From positions 1-7,080 of the forward strand of contig JAENWY010000120.1 of NCBI GenBank assembly GCA_016649775.1: a stretch of 7,080 bases of DNA, read 5' to 3'. Both the position numbers and the translations under genes were made by a program. Positions 5,731 through 7,080 of this stretch are shown one piece after another; position 1 is the first letter of the stretch, and every line of letters starts with the position of its first letter. Below the pieces are notes generated by a model that made no database searches, was not told where the DNA came from, and saw only the letters and a program-made list of their open reading frames with translations. The stretch is from Spirochaetaceae bacterium. GTDB taxonomy: Bacteria > Spirochaetota > Spirochaetia > Sphaerochaetales > Sphaerochaetaceae.

Positions 5731-5771
5731 TATTAAAAAATGGGAAAAATATTTGCTTAAAAATCTCCCCA
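5731..5771 (-). terminator. Weak terminator-like hairpin between regulator and kinase genes
   Basis: On the minus strand TGGGGAGA (5771-5764) pairs with TTTTCCCA (5748-5741), with two or three G-U pairs, around a 15-nt AU-rich loop, followed by TTTTTTAATA. The stem is weak, so it may only attenuate read-through into the kinase gene. Confidence 0.35.
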
Positions 5772-5782
5772 CTTAATTCTGC

Positions 5783-6163
5783 TTATAATTTTTCACCATT
5801 CTTATCGAATGCTGAAAGTATAGTGTTAAACTCTTGTGAAAATTCTTCATACGGAGCCTTTGTTACTTCTTTAACAGAAGCGTGAAAAACTTTATATTTA
5901 TCTAGTAAAACCACACCAAAGGTAGTTAGTGTTGCACCTGTTCTAGAGGCGCCACCTTTTCTTCTAACTAATACAGATTTTCCTAATGCTTTCTCAAGTA
6001 TAGAAATCATTGTATAAGCTTTTGAGTAAGAAATACCAAGACTAGAAGCAGCCGATCGTAGAGAACCATTTTCATGCACTTTCTCTAATAACCATACTAC
6101 ACCTATTCCCATAAACTTTTCATTTTTGTCGTTTACAAGATAAATTTTTGTCTTTAACTCCAT
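5783..6163 (-). CDS. ModE-type winged-helix transcriptional regulator (DNA-binding domain only)
   Basis: The 126-residue protein matches the N-terminal DNA-binding domain of ModE/LysR-type winged-helix regulators. GIGVVWLLEKVHENGSLRSA (19-38), SLGISYSKAYTMISILEKALG (41-61) form the helix-turn-helix, and LVRRKGGASRTGATLT (65-80) forms the wing, with the GG-x-S/G-x-T-G-x-x-L-T pattern usual for this group. The C-terminal molybdate-binding (TOBE/Mop) domains of full ModE (about 260 residues) are absent. Such stand-alone forms are common in anaerobes, often near molybdopterin genes, but none is visible here. The start ATG lies inside the end of the upstream aminotransferase gene (10-nt overlap), with GGAG (6173-6170 on the minus strand) 4-5 nt before it, so translation is probably coupled. 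The function as a DNA-binding regulator is well supported. Ligand and targets are unknown. Confidence 0.85.
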   Translation of the reverse strand: MELKTKIYLVNDKNEKFMGIGVVWLLEKVHENGSLRSAASSLGISYSKAYTMISILEKALGKSVLVRRKGGASRTGATLTTFGVVLLDKYKVFHASVKEVTKAPYEEFSQEFNTILSAFDKNGEKL

Positions 6164-7080
6164 AATTCTCCAGCTGCCTTATATAATATTTCTAATAAAT
6201 CAGGAATTTTATCACTATCAACACTACAGTAAGCAACTCTAAGTACTTTGTCCATAATATTAATAACACCAACTCCATAGTTTTCTAATAGATAAACTCT
6301 TAATTCTTCTATATTACCACTACATTCAAAGGATAGGAAGTATCCACTATTAAATGCAAGAGGTTTTATATAAGTTATATCCTTTTTTTCTGCTAATTTA
6401 GACTTTATAATTAAATATCTCTTTTCCATTTCATCTTTTGAAGCTTTTTTATCAATAGCTAATGACTTTTGATCCTGAAAAGCCTTCACTAATAAACTTT
6501 GTCCAGGTTTACTACAGTTAGATACAGTACAACGAATACTACCTAATAATTTCTTTTCAAATGCAGCATATTGTTCATCGCTCAAGCCTTTACAAGAGTA
6601 AGTAATAAAGCCAATTCTGAAACCCCAAACCATAGCTTCTTTGGTTGCTGCATCACCCTTAATTGCGAAAATATTTTCATGAGCATCTGCTAATAAAGCA
6701 AATAAACTTTCAGTAGCAGTATTTTCTTCATAAAATAGACCAAAATAAGCATCATCACTAATAACAATTAATTTCTTTCCCTTGTCTGCTTGTCTCATTA
6801 AAATGTCTTTAATCTTTGACATTTCTTCAACCGTAGGAGTATAACCTGTTGGGTTATTTGGGAAGTTAAGAAGAGTTACAACTTTATTGCTTTTACTATT
6901 TTCAATTGAAGCTTCAAATCCTTCTAAATTAAAGTGTTCACCACTTTCGTCATATAGCGGGAAAGTTTTAATACTTGCTCCTACATTTTCTTGTGCAATT
7001 AAATCATAATTATCCCAAAATAGGTCAGGAAGTAACAATTCTTCATCACTATCTAAGAACATTCTCAAAATTATTGAGAT
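6154..7080 (-). CDS. Class I/II PLP-dependent aminotransferase, 5' end outside window
   Basis: The frame stays open to the window edge (ISII before the first in-window TTG at 7068), and the family is normally about 400-430 residues. About 100 N-terminal residues therefore lie beyond 7080, and neither the TTG at 7068 nor the ATG at 7062 is the likely start. Fold-type I features, counted from the TTG codon: NFPNNPTG (68-75, substrate/PLP pocket), SDDAY (104-108, Asp pairing with the PLP ring nitrogen and Tyr with the 3' oxygen), TKEAMVWGFRIG (142-153, matching the S-K-x5-G-x-R-x-G pattern, with Lys143 forming the PLP Schiff base), and LRVAYCS near the C-terminus carrying the carboxylate-binding Arg. 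It transfers amino groups between an amino acid and a 2-oxo acid in the cytoplasm; the substrate is not determinable. Its stop overlaps the start of the ModE-like gene. Confidence 0.9.
   Translation of the reverse strand: MSIILRMFLDSDEELLLPDLFWDNYDLIAQENVGASIKTFPLYDESGEHFNLEGFEASIENSKSNKVVTLLNFPNNPTGYTPTVEEMSKIKDILMRQADKGKKLIVISDDAYFGLFYEENTATESLFALLADAHENIFAIKGDAATKEAMVWGFRIGFITYSCKGLSDEQYAAFEKKLLGSIRCTVSNCSKPGQSLLVKAFQDQKSLAIDKKASKDEMEKRYLIIKSKLAEKKDITYIKPLAFNSGYFLSFECSGNIEELRVYLLENYGVGVINIMDKVLRVAYCSVDSDKIPDLLEILYKAAGELWS

Noticed and set aside
5727..5732. Perfect TATAAT on the minus strand before the phosphofructokinase gene
   Set aside because: A start from it would fall inside the ribosome binding site, and there is no -35 at 17 bp (CAAATA).

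Overview
The window comes from a very AT-rich bacterial chromosome with strong AGGAG-type ribosome binding sites and rho-independent terminators. This and the types of mobile-element remnants fit a low-GC anaerobe, Clostridia-like or possibly a spirochaete; I cannot fix the lineage from the sequence alone. No rRNA, tRNA or CRISPR array is visible.

Left part (1-1866) is a graveyard of broken genes. In order it holds: the N-terminal helix-turn-helix piece of a transposase (+) that runs into a perfect 40-bp palindrome; a 65-bp inverted-repeat block; the C-terminal half of a tyrosine recombinase (-) with an in-frame stop and a frameshift; an IS66 TnpA-like remnant (+) with no start codon; and a MATE-family efflux pump (-) with a large internal deletion, two frameshifts and an in-frame stop. 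Simple open-reading-frame calling does not show the last three, because the longest open frames there are antisense or fragmentary.

Middle part (1950-4330) holds an intact FAH-superfamily enzyme (+) with its own extended -10 promoter, facing an intact EamA/DMT transporter (-) across a shared hairpin terminator. Upstream of the transporter lies a gene-free AT-rich stretch. On the minus strand it contains a well-formed candidate small RNA: a -35/-10 pair with 17-bp spacing, about 111 nt of transcript with two near-identical hairpins, two copies of ACCTCCTTTT (the anti-Shine-Dalgarno sequence of the 16S rRNA tail), and a terminator stem with a T8 tract. I consider this the main novelty of the window. 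The alternative is a terminated leader of the transporter gene.

Right part (4308-7080) is a minus-strand cluster read in the order aminotransferase (5' end outside the window), ModE-type winged-helix regulator (overlapping the aminotransferase by 10 nt), then an atypical long 6-phosphofructokinase ending in a strong hairpin terminator. Aminotransferase and regulator are probably translationally coupled. The kinase follows after 71 bp with a weak terminator-like hairpin between, so it may be only partly co-transcribed. Together they suggest central carbon and amino-acid metabolism, with the regulator's ligand and targets unknown.
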